A DNA stretch of 64,000 nt, taken from NCBI GenBank assembly GCA_964058845.1, contig CAXKVR010000094.1, positions 1 through 64,000 on the forward strand, in the 5' to 3' direction. Every line of letters begins with the position of its first letter. The first letter of the stretch is position 1. Position numbers and translations under genes: made by a program. The notes beneath the pieces are model-generated. The model was not told where the DNA came from and did no database searches. It saw only the letters and a list, made by a program, of their open reading frames with translations. Origin of the DNA: Carex sylvatica (lineage: Eukaryota; Streptophyta; Magnoliopsida; Poales; Cyperaceae). Of this stretch, positions 1-16,726 are shown piece after piece.

Positions 1-47
1 GTCAGCAAACTAAGCATGAATAGGCAATAGTATTAGTATCCTAGGCC

Positions 48-1430
48 AGATCTCCCGATTTTTTTTATTTATATAAAAAATATATAAATTTTAAAAACTA
101 ACCAAACTCCAGACGTATTTTAAAAACTATCTAAATCGGAAAAAAAAATTCCAGAAATTTTTTTTTCGGTAAATGAATATTAAAACCGGAATTTTTTTTC
201 CGATTTTAGGATTTTTTCTTTCTTTTTTTTCATTTTTCATTTTTTATATTTTTTTGTATTGAAGAATTAAAAATATTTAATATATTTCTTTAAAAATAGA
301 TAGAATACTATATAATTTGATTTATTCAAAAGACTGCTACAAATAATCCGGATCAACATTTTTAATGCTAGATTTTTTATGGCCGTAAGAAAAATTAATA
401 TATTTTTTATTTGTTATTAAAAAAAATACTTGGATTCTTAGTTATTGATCTCCGTTCAAAAGTCACTTCTAAGTAAATACATAAAATATTATCCTTTTTA
501 TAGTATATTTAATTTCTAAAAAGTCGTATCTAGATGTGACTTTTGAACGGGAATCAATAACTGAGAATCCAAGCATTTTTTTTTCTAATAACAAATAAAG
601 AAATATATTAATTTTTCTTACGACCGTAAAAAATTCGGCATGAAAAATATTGATCCTGGTTATTTGTAGCAGTCTTTATAATAAATTAAATTATATATTA
701 TTTCATCTATTTTCAAAGAAATATATTAAATATTTCTAATACTTCAATACAAAAAATAAATAAATTATAAATATTTATTTTTAAATAAAAAAAAGTCAAA
801 AAATGGAAAAAAAAATAAATCTGGAAAAATATTTAATGATTGTTATTAAAAAGAATTCTCAAAATAGATACAACTTTTTAGAAATTAAATATAATAGAAA
901 GATGATAATATTTTCTGTATTTACTTAGGAGTGACTTTTAAACCGGTAACAGTAACTCAGAATTCAAGCATTTTTATTTTTTTCCAATGAGTCATAAAGA
1001 AATATACTAATTTTTCTTACGGCCGTAAAAAATCCAGCACGAAAAATGTTGATCTGGGTTATTTGTAGCAGTCTTTCTAATAAATCAAATTATATAGTAT
1101 TTCATTTATTTAAAAAAAATATTAAATATTTCTAATACTTCAATACAAAAAATAAATAAATTATAAAAACTGAAAATGAAAAAAAAAGAATCCAAAAAAG
1201 GAAAAAAATTTCCAACAAAAAAAAAATCCAACAAAAAAGAAAAATCCTTAAACCGGAATTTTTTTTTTCCGATTTTGGAACTTAAAATCGGAATTTTTTT
1301 TTTCAAAAATTAGTGTTGAAACCGGAATTTTTTTTCCGATTTTGATAGTTTTCAAAATGCGTCTAAGGTTTGGTTAGTTTTTAAAATTTATATTTTTTTT
1401 GGATATAAATAAAAAAAATCAGACAGATCT
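48..1430. repeat. Foldback-like element with very long inverted arms
   Basis: The left arm (about 48-490) is an inverted copy of the right arm (about 900-1430). Both start with agatct, then (C/T)GATTTTTTTTATTTATAT, and share the landmarks 'aaaaactaaccaaac' and 'agactgctacaaataa'. A third arm-like copy at about 530-850 lies in the same orientation as the right arm, so the right arm looks duplicated. No coding region is evident: the ORF of 66 codons inside it is A/T homopolymer translation. No clear TSD was found, so the superfamily is unassigned; a MULE-like foldback is possible. Confidence 0.7.
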
Positions 1431-1470
1431 CAGTAGGCATTAGAGGGGGGGGGGGGACCCATGTATGTTG

Positions 1471-1658
1471 GGAAATAAATCTGCTGCGATCCAAACGGAA
1501 TTGCAGGGTCCCTGTTATTTCAAATCAAACCTTTCATTTTTCTAAATGCACGAATCTCAATAGAAATTATTTTCATTCACGAATCTGAAAACAAATGAAA
1601 GGTTGGATTTGAAATTACAGGTCCTGCAATTCCTATGGATCACAGCATATTTATTTCC
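1471..1658. mobile_element. Mutator-type MITE, 188 bp, 9-bp TSD
   Basis: The element starts ggaaataaatctgctg and ends with its inverted match, giving terminal inverted repeats of about 70 bp. It is flanked by the perfect 9-bp direct repeat tgtatgttg (1462-1470 and 1659-1667), the TSD length typical of Mutator-like elements. A relative of almost the same length lies at 42995-43181. It is non-coding. Confidence 0.85.
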
Positions 1659-1920
1659 TGTATGTTGATGTTGTAACAGTTTAATGAGTTAATAGACCAA
1701 ACAAACAACCAAACAACCAAACATTAAATTTGCAAAATATCATACTTCATAAATTCTCTTTTATTGTAAAATGACTTTAAGTTTAGCGATATATAAACTT
1801 ACCCATCATGCCATAAGTTTTAACATCTGCAAATATTAATGCATCTGTGACTTTCTATTTGCTTCTATTTATGACAAGCTTGTCAGTACTATTGTTTGTT
1901 CTTTTGGGACATGTTTTTAA

Positions 1921-2349
1921 GAGTAAAAGCTAGGGTGTGATTGTGTTCACCAAGAGAGTTTGGTGAGCACAACTCCAAAAGTATATCGGATCAACGTCAA
2001 ACGTCGAATCCAAACTGTTGAAATCCATGTACTTCATGAGTGATGTATGTACATGCAAAATTTTGAAAGTTTCGAGTTTATTTGTTACACGGTCAAGTGG
2101 TCAAAGAAATAATAAAAATTGAATATATAAAACAACTTATAAATTAACTTATAAAATATTCATTTCTTTGACCGCTTGACCGTGTAGCAAATAAATTCGA
2201 AACTTTTAAAATTTTACATTTACATGCATCACTTATGAAGTACATGGATTTCAACGGTTTAGATTTAGTGTTTGAAGTCGATCCGATGAATTTTTGGAGT
2301 TGTGCTCATCAAACTCTCTTGGTGAGCACATCACACCCTAGCTTTACTC
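1921..2349. mobile_element. Mutator-type MITE, 429 bp, 9-bp TSD
   Basis: The ends are inverted copies (gagtaaaagctagggtgtga at the left, the complement at the right), and the inverted homology continues for about 180 bp towards the centre. The perfect 9-bp direct repeat tgtttttaa flanks it (1912-1920 and 2350-2358). A diverged relative lies at 21655-22071. It is non-coding. Confidence 0.85.
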
Positions 2350-3128
2350 TGTTTTTAATGCAGGATTTTGCTTATTTGCAACATCTTTGCAACCATTGAT
2401 TTGTTTTTTTGCGAAAAATTCTGATCTATGTTCTATTTAAATGGTTCTGATGCATAGTCGATCCATCCATCAGGCAGGCCGCAGTTCAATGGTGATTGTA
2501 CCGGATCGCGAATCTCCTAAAATAGCTCAAATTTTAAGTTTCAGACCCATTTTAATAATTTACGGGTCATTTTAATATTTGTGCCATAGCAGATTGAATG
2601 TTCCAAATCAAAAGTAATTTTTTTTTATTAGTTTAGAATATCCGAACTGACTGCACCGGTACCGGTTCCAGAAGGTTTTGGTTTTTAAATGAAATTGAAC
2701 TATTTAAGGCTTGGTTGGGCTGGGCTAAGCTTATCCAGTAACGTCAGCAGAGCATAAGGCTGGCGTGCAAGCACAAGCAAAAGAGAAAGCGAAGGTGGGG
2801 CCTAGTAACAGTCCGATGGACTAGTCAGTCAATCCTGTCAGGTTCCACTATGGGGTCCACTGAGTAACGGCGAGAATTACGGCCGAAAGTTGCACGTGTA
2901 TTTGTTGAATTTATTACGGGATGATGGCATGATCTGCTGTGTCGGACTCGGTCTGGTTTTTTATTTTTAATGACCTCCTCGTATTGCAATTGAGTTGCTA
3001 CTATTTTTTGGTATTTCAGGGAATTTTATCAATATAATGCTAATTGTTTTGTGTATTATTATATTATTGTTTAATATAAGTTTAATTTATTTTCAGCAAA
3101 TTTGAAGAGGAATTTAAAATTTGAGTCC
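2350..3128. other. Intergenic, no gene seen
   Basis: AT-rich sequence with a more mixed-composition stretch around 2700-2900. No open frame with recognisable protein similarity and no repeat termini were found. Confidence 0.5.
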
Positions 3129-3330
3129 TCTATTTTTTTTTTTTTGAGAGAGTAAGAAAGCAGTTGCCATCTTACAGTTTTCATTTATAAAAAAATATTA
3201 TATTTCATTAGTTCTACAAATTAACACTTATTAATATTAAACTATTTACAATAATAACCTAACTATCTGAATCTTAACAGAATCTGTCCCATCTCAGAGC
3301 CTTTGCTACCTCCTAATTTACCAGTATTAT
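3129..3330 (-). mobile_element. LINE 3'-end fragment
   Basis: Read on the minus strand, it ends in a poly(A)-like run preceded by a hairpin-like 'aagatggcaactgctttctta' motif. The same kind of 3' end (aagatggcaacttgccatctta, then poly(A)) closes the LINE at 51379-53945. It is a 5'-truncated copy with no coding part left; its 5' limit is approximate. Confidence 0.5.
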
Positions 3331-5234
3331 GATTGGTTGCCTCTTGCCTCATGCTGCCTCACATGCCTTGCCACCTTGCTTTAGCTGCCTCGCATCTCTC
3401 TCCAAACACATAAGAGTGTAGAGGAAATGGACGAATTCTTTCCGCCCCTTTCGCAAGCAACCCTCGTTGCTTCACCCGACTACCCGCCCGCCTTAGCCGT
3501 GTCTTCGATCTAAGGTTTCGCTTTATTAATCCCCGCTGCGCTCAACCACCCTCGATCTAAGTCGGAGGGAATAGCCGAACCCGCGCCACCCCTCTCGCAA
3601 GCAACCCTTGCTATCTTGCGTGACTCAACCCTCTCGCCGCGTGCATAGTGGTGGAGAGGAGACGGTCGAAGCCTCTTCGCCTCTCTTGCAAGCATCCTCG
3701 CTGCTAGGATTTCGCCTCAATCGCATTGTCCCCTTTCCCCTCAGCTACCTTGCTGCTAGGATTTTGCTCCACTACTAAGATTTCGCCTCAACCACCTCAT
3801 CTCCTCTATTCATAAAATATATATTTTTTATCAGTGTTTTAAAATGCGACTGCATATGCTTATGTAGTGGTCTTCTGCATACAGAATCTCATGCAGTCAA
3901 GTTCATATAGTTTTGAATATACAGCACATATACGATCCATGTGAACTTGAAAAAAATCTAAGAATTATTTTGCGATGGAGAAGATTAGAATCTATAACCT
4001 TTATAATATACTAAAGAGTACAAACCATTAGACTAAGTAAGTCTTTAGATATAAATTAGTATTATTTTTATATATTTCTTTAACAAAGCATAGTAAAACT
4101 GCAAATATAATTCCGCATACAAATTTGCTTATGCGGCCGCATGCCGCATATGCAATATACAGTGGCCTTCCGCATGCATGAACAAAACAAAAACAAAAAC
4201 TAAATAATGATTATGATTTTTAATAACTCATAATTTATATTTCTATTGAAAAAGTCTGTGCCTATGTTCCTAAAAAACTTATAAAAAATAGTCGATAGAG
4301 ATAAGCTTTTGTACAAATATTCATATTTCTGCTAATTTTATAAATGATTCAAATTATGCACGAGCAATTTCAATAGATCCCTCCAAGTTAATTAATTTGT
4401 TGAAAATATCAAAATTTTGTAGGTTATTCCATTTTACTATTGTTATAATTATTAACTGTGTATTTTATATTTTTAAAAGGACCCTATTTCATATGTAAAC
4501 AATTTAATTTTCTTATTATTTTAGATCCACCTTTTTAAAATCTGAAAAAACTACTGAATTTAAAAAAACAAATTACTGCTACTAATTTTTCATATGGTAA
4601 ACACATTGAATGGCTTAAATAGACTATTTTGATGTAAGAAATAATTTGAGCATAGTGTGACTTGTAAAATAAAATATTAAGTCACAATTACTTTACTAAC
4701 AAGCAATTTGTCAAAAATTGTACGAGGACAATATTAATTTAACTGCAGGTAAAAATGCATTCAAATACGGCTTGTCAGTTGTCACTAACATAATCTTTCC
4801 TCAAAATGTTTTACTTTTATTTATTAAGAAAATGGAATTGTATGTTAAAACTTATACGAGCGAGAGGGCCCCTCTGTCAGGATATCCAGCAAAATACCAA
4901 AAGGAGGCCACAGGATTGACTACCACAATAAATCGCTCCCGCTTACGTGGTCCATGACAGAGACGGCGGGTCAAATGCGCTTAGATCATAAAAGTCCCGT
5001 GGGGCGGGAATCCGTATCTCTCCGGTATTGCAGAGGATCACCCTCACTTCACGATTTGAGATTAAATCTCAACCGCTTTGGGATTCGAGTTGCAATAGGG
5101 GCAGTATTTTTATGCTTTGAGATTCGTGTCAATTTAAAAATAACGGTTTGGATCTAGTAGTTGTAAAAGATTCCCTTATCAGGTATTGGAGAGGATGTGA
5201 ATTCGTGGGGCGGTGCAGCACCTTCATTCAATCC
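3331..5234. other. Intergenic; degenerate repeats
   Basis: Positions 3440-3790 are locally GC-rich and hold imperfect direct repeats around 'cgcaagcaaccctcg', 'ttcgatctaag' and 'gctgctaggatttcgcc'. Positions 3838-4195 have weakly inverted ends (ttttaaaatgcgactgcatatgc against the complement of gcatatgcaatatacagtggcc) and may be a decayed MITE. Positions 4900-5150 include short open frames with no recognisable product. No gene is called. Confidence 0.4.
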
Positions 5235-5251
5235 AACTTCTTTTGTTTCTT

Positions 5252-5267
5252 CCTCAAAAAAAAAAAA
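5252..5267 (+). mobile_element. Ultra-short LINE insertion (poly(A) tail only)
   Basis: The 16-bp insert is cctc followed by twelve A's. It sits between two perfect 17-bp copies of aacttcttttgtttctt (5235-5251 and 5268-5284). This is what target-primed reverse transcription leaves if it aborts just after copying the poly(A) tail. Replication slippage is an alternative. Confidence 0.6.
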
Positions 5268-5364
5268 AACTTCTTTTGTTTCTTTTTTGGTAAATTTAAT
5301 CGAATTTCCAATGCGAAAGGCAGTAACATAAAAGTTACACAAGCGCCTTTGACATCAATCTCTT

Positions 5365-5446
5365 CTGGTTTTTGCTGTAAAGATGTTTTTATATTCGGAT
5401 GATGCATGCAACTGATAGCCTCTATCAGGTTTTCAAAAAAAAAAAA
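5365..5446 (+). mobile_element. 5'-truncated LINE tail, 82 bp, 14-bp TSD
   Basis: The insert ends ctatcaggttttc plus poly(A). It is flanked by the perfect 14-bp direct repeat gacatcaatctctt (5351-5364 and 5447-5460). The same tail motif, in complement, is at 51243-51290, so both come from one LINE family. There is no coding part. Confidence 0.8.
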
Positions 5447-5460
5447 GACATCAATCTCTT

Positions 5461-6517
5461 TTCTTTTTTTTTGATGTGATCAATCTCTCTTATTTGCCGG
5501 GGATGATGGTAAAATATACGGGTTTCAGAGTGGGCCGGCTATTAATAGGCCTTTGAGGGTCAGAAATATTCTTTATGATTTGGGGTTTGCACCTTCTCTT
5601 TCCTCTTTTGTCAGCACCTTTTTTTGAGGGGAAGGCCCGTAGGCAGTCAGACAGAGAGAGGAGGGATTGCCAAGGACTAACTTGAGAAGTTTTGATGACC
5701 AGTTGATTGACAGGATCCTTTTAGAAGAAAGGCCACAAATGGTGTATAAACCGGAGGTATATAATGTTTAAAGATGTGATTTTTTTGGATAAATACGGCT
5801 AGTCAATATATAGTGTATAAACGGTATAATACATGTAGATGTATTATTTAAAAAAAATTATAATTATGAAACAAATAAATAAATGTACAGGTAAGATAAG
5901 AAATATTTGAGCAAAACTCAATAATTAAAATGAATTCTTTTATACCTCCTTAGTAATTTTCTCTATTATCTGCATATAGAAACGTTTATTGATAACAATC
6001 ATAATCTAAATCTGCAGCCGAACTCCCAAGAAAAGAAGGTTAACAGCTGTGATGGTTGCTTATGGAATTAAAGCCGCATACATAATTACAGACCTGAGGG
6101 TAGAGCAGTCCAATAATGGGCCGAAATTGGGGTGAATTGGGCCTACAAAAGGGTGACTGATTGTTGATAATTAACCAAATCTTAGTTTCTTGTAAGATTC
6201 TTAGATGAGATATTTTTTTATTTTGGGAGGACGTTACGAGAATAATTTGAAAAGGGAAAACAATTTTTTTTATCATGAATAGCATTTCTAAGAGGTAAAA
6301 ACAATTTGATCCACTAACAGTCTACATTTCATTTTTCTCAACATGTACAACAGCGGCAGCATAAATCCTCTACAAACCACATAAAATTGAGGACCTAATA
6401 ATAAAACCATGACATGAATTGAAACAACGGTTGGATTTTAAGACTCTACTTGGGCTCGCATTTACCTTAAAAAAATACAGAGAAGATGAACTTCAGCTCG
6501 CATTCTGTTTATTTTTT
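5461..6517. other. Intergenic, no gene seen
   Basis: AT-rich spacer downstream of the CIP7-like gene (which is on the minus strand). It may include that gene's 3'UTR and terminator. No protein match was recognised in any frame. Confidence 0.4.
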
Positions 6518-8004
6518 TTATTTAACAGCACGGGAGGCATGCACAGAGCTCTCTCTAATTTTTGTCTTCCCTACAATATTCAAAAACAATTTCTTTAAAC
6601 CTCTTGTGCCATCCTTCTGTGACTCACCAGAGAACACCAGGGTTTTTTCTGGTACGCCCCATTTCTTTCTTTCTCTAACGACATCAATGGCCTCTCTGTC
6701 CTCCATACTGGAACAGTGATCGGCCGACTCTGATCCACTAGAAGTCAAAGAAGTACTACTAGGTACCAAGAATTCATTCAGTGATTCCTGGCTTGAGCTC
6801 GAGTTACCGCTTATAAAGCTGTAGTCTGTATCCCTTTGTTCACTATCTATACTGCTTCTCTGCTTTGCTATAGCTGCACCAGAACCGGGTCCGATGCCAC
6901 TTCCTTTCTTGAGAAATGACTTTGAAATGTGGTTCTTTCTCGGGTTAGAACTATCGGGATAAGAATTCTTGTCCAATTCTAAGCCCTTAAACTCAGTGGG
7001 ACCCGCTAGGGTGTTTCGCCGGTGATGTGACTGTACTGGCTTGCTTATCTTTTCTTCTCCGGTAATGGTTCTGCTTCGAGATAAGCTCCTTGTAGAAGAC
7101 GTAGAGCTTGATAAGTTAAGGCGATCATTCAAGGTTGGTGCTCTATTTTCCTTTGTTGTAAGAGGCATAGAGAAAGTAGTTCCATCCAAAGTACTTTTCT
7201 TCATGCTATTGTTTCTCAGAGCAGCGGTTTTGTTCTTTTTCTCGCCTTGAATTGATTTTGTCATCTAGTTACAGAGATAAAATTCAATTTTAGCAAAAAT
7301 GAAGGTTCTGTACCTAAACCTCAGTCCAAAAGCATGTATCAGATGGCCCAACCCCAATTTCTACTGGTGCATGTATACTGGTAGCATCCATGGTGGGTCG
7401 GCATGTTCAGTGATTGATTATTATTTAATTCTGGTAAATAATTTTGTTACTATCAGTACTTTAGTTAGGATTAAATAGTGATTTAATTAACTAGCTGGTA
7501 CCTTGCAAACATGATTAAAAATTCTAGTAAGCCTTGAGGTCAGGACTCCCTAGAGATCGATCGGTACCAAGCTGATCAGGTACAGTGCCATTTGGTTATC
7601 CTTTTAACTCTTGGAAATAAAAGTTATAATTATAAAACACGAGAAACACTAATAATTTGACTGTTTTTCTTTGTCTCCTCCTATTATCATGCTGCCTAGC
7701 TAATATTTGGTTTCACCTCATCACCTGATAACAATTAGAAAAGAATCAAAAGATATTGATGTAAACCAACCTTTTGCCTGGTATGTGTATCTGATTGAGC
7801 ATCTGAAAGCCGCGATATCTCCTGATGAGAGCTTGGGGCTCTTGCTCTATCAAAGCGGTCCCACAGGGCCCGCATCTCTGCTTCCTTCTGTTCCATCCGG
7901 AGAAACCATTCCTCTCTCAGCTTGGTTTCTCTCTTCTCACTGTATCTATCATACAGCCTTCCTCTGTGAAGAACCTCCCCCATCTCTGCACAACTAATCT
8001 CCAT
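6518..8004 (-). CDS. CIP7-like (COP1-interacting protein 7-related) short protein, possibly truncated
   Basis: Two exons, 8004-7771 and 7264-6518, join in phase 0 (AAG|GTTGGT donor, ACTAG| acceptor) to give 326 aa. Residues 10-50 hold the charged helical block EVLHRGRLYDRY..KRETKLREEW, typical of COP1-interacting protein 7-related plant proteins. The C-terminal part carries ERKKWGVPEK and SQKDGTRGLKKLF, also seen in that family near the C-terminus. The middle is Ser/Arg-rich and disordered. Family members usually exceed 1,000 aa, so only the distal part is present. TTCTCAACAG just before the start codon could be a splice acceptor, so 8004 may be inside an internal exon whose 5' partners are lost or far away. 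CIP7-type proteins are known as nuclear factors in light and COP1 signalling; any function here is inferred. It could be a pseudogene, although both exons are open. Confidence 0.65.
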
Positions 8005-10413
8005 GGCCTTCTCCTGTTGAGTTGAGAATTCAAGTATGGGACTTATGTAATTGGGGAAAGGGTTTATGGGTGTGAAATTATATGAAATAAATGAGGATGC
8101 TCTCCGCGCCTACCACGAGACATAAATATGGTTTAGAAATTAGAAGTATGAAATTTTGCATATATACCGTCATGTTTTTAGTTTTCACAAAATGGAGCTT
8201 CTCTTATGAATCTTAAAAAATCGTTGTCATTTGATCATACTTTTTAGGCGAACTCCTGAGCTATAAATTTAGTGCAGTTTTTTTTTTTTTTCATTTATAA
8301 TAAAGTAAACTGACAAAAAAATAATAATTAAAGAAAAGTTGTTACATTTCTAAAGTTTAATTAAATTTTAACTATAGGTTGTACATAAAAAGGCTCAAGT
8401 GCCCGCTAATTAACCTTCTATTTTTATTAGGTGCTTCATGCTTATTGGGACGGTAACACTTAAAAAAATCTTACTTGTAATTATCGTTTCATCTAATATT
8501 TTTTTTATATTTTATATCCAACAACTAATGGTAAGTTTTGTTTCATATAATATATATTTTAATATTTTATACAATTTTATTTAATCTAGTTTTTGTTTAT
8601 TTTAATTTTTTTACTAATTTTCTGCCTCGTATACTTTTTCATTATTTTTTTTTTTGTCGCAGAATCGAAAAAAACTTATGAGATAAATTAAAAGCAGTAG
8701 GAAAATTGCATGTTTACAGTACACCTTAATTGAGGTGATATTGGAGACTTCAAAAGTGAAAAAAATATATATTATGATCTTTCAATTTATCATGAATACA
8801 ATAAAAGCTAATGAATAATAATTAGCTGAGAGTTTGAGAGACATGCTGTTATCTTTTGCAGCATATAAAGATGCCATGTTTTGTTGGTACGTCTCTACAA
8901 ATATATACTTCGTAGGAGTTAGAATAGATAATAAATAACATAATATATTAAATAAAGACTTCGAAAATGGCGGGCAGGTAGGTTCGCCTTTGAGAAAGCG
9001 CAGCTAAACTAAACTTGGACCTTCTTTTACGCCTGTGTATGTTGCCTTGATTTATTTTTCTGAAAAGTTATTATGTTATGTTGTTGAATCTAAACTTTTG
9101 ACTTTTTCTCCATGTATTCCGGGACTTGTTCTATGGTCTGGTCGCAAAATCTCAGCTGCAACGTGTCGTTCATTGATTTCTTATTGACTTATTTTTCCTT
9201 TGTTGTCGCTGCAAACATGATCCAGACTTTTCTGTGGCGCTTGTTGTGCAGTAACTGGTGGTCATGAGTCGTACTTTATGCAGGTAGCCAATGTGTTGTT
9301 CACGAGTAGTGACTTGCAAACAGACCGGTCCGGGCGGATCGGGCAAAACCGGTGGCGGGCAACGGATAGGACGGGCACGGATTGAACATCACGGGTAAAA
9401 TTTTGAAAATCCTTGTCCTGTCCGTCTCGGGTTCAGGGACAAAGCGGTCTGAATAGGGGGCAGGGCGGTCCGGTCCGGTCCGAATTCCCGGGTAGGCGGT
9501 TTTTTTTTTCTGTTTTGGGAGACAGTGAGCTCCTGAACAGCAAGCAAGGAATTCTATTTACGATTTAATTACAGCCTAACCGGGATAAGGGAATTAGTGC
9601 ACCGTTTAATATTTCCAGTTTCTACATAAGTGTTGGCGACACTTTTTCTATTGCAACTGTAGGCTGGATGGGGTACAAATTTGAATTTATTGGTTGGTCT
9701 AAATACGAATTAAGTAATTAATTAAATGCGCATTTAGTAAATTAAAATAAATGAAACAATTAAAGAGGGTGTTTTGTAATGGATGAAATTAATAAGTCCA
9801 TTTTGGCTGCCATATTCACGGATCCATCAGTAGTATATAATTAATTAGTTAATGTTGCTCCAATGAATCATTGCACTGTTATTTGATTAAATAAGTCATG
9901 AAATAATGATCTTTGCAGTTCAATAGATTAAACAAAGAGAAGGGTAAAAAATATATATAGTATTAGACTTGGTCAAAGTTTTAGAATTTCAGAATAATTA
10001 TTGAGAATAAATAATTAATTCATCAACAGATATATAGTTAGAGTTCAACAATGGGTCCTCTTAAATGCAAGGCTTTCTATTCTGAGAGAGACGTATATAT
10101 ATCCTTATTTTAAATAATTTAATTATTATTATAATGAAGTGATAATTAATTAATTAAACCCACGCTAACAGACTCATCCGTTACTCTCCCTGGGCATTAA
10201 ATGAATCGGGTACGGGCAACCCGTCGCGGGTGAGAAGAAACTGGGTTCAAATTTAAAAAAAAAAATTGAAACCGGGTTCCAAGTATGATTTCCCCATTAG
10301 GTAGGATTTTGGTCGCCCAAGCCTTTATTTGTTGAGGAGAAACTGGTCCAATTTGAAGTTTTTGATGTTTATACTGGTTAATCATAAAATAAGATTGAAA
10401 TAATGATTAATTC
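8005..10413. other. Intergenic; degenerate GC-rich repeat patches
   Basis: Mostly AT-rich, with no recognisable coding sequence. Positions 9320-9500 are conspicuously G+C-rich with reiterated 'ggtccgg', 'cggatcggg' and 'gggcacgg'. Positions 10195-10275 hold a similar 'cgggtacgggcaacccg' patch. Both look like remnants of the oligomer-rich hAT MITEs found elsewhere in the window, but termini and TSDs were not found. The upstream exons and promoter of the CIP7-like gene would lie here and were not detected. Confidence 0.4.
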
Positions 10414-10416
10414 AGA

Positions 10417-16515
<6,099 letters not shown>

Positions 16516-16726
16516 AAAAATAAATAAATTTCAAACTCATAACTTCCTACATAAATATCATGTGTCTTTGCTATTATACCAAAAAATAATTCTTAATTAA
16601 TAGTGAAACTTGAATATACTTAAATTATTTAAGCGTAAGTATTATTTAGTAAGCTACAGATATTAAGTTTAAACAAATAATTGCTAGCGAATAGATTAGC
16701 AACTGTCATGGGTTCACTGATTGACC

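Noticed and set aside
1106..1306. Phe/Lys-rich 66-codon minus-strand frame
   Set aside because: It lies in the A/T homopolymer arm of the foldback element and has no codon-level signal.
3510..3695. 61-codon frame in a GC-rich patch
   Set aside because: The patch consists of imperfect direct repeats; no protein family was recognised and there is no gene context.
4718..5402. Three overlapping short plus-strand frames
   Set aside because: No similarity recognised and no consistent splice structure; they overlap LINE tail insertions.
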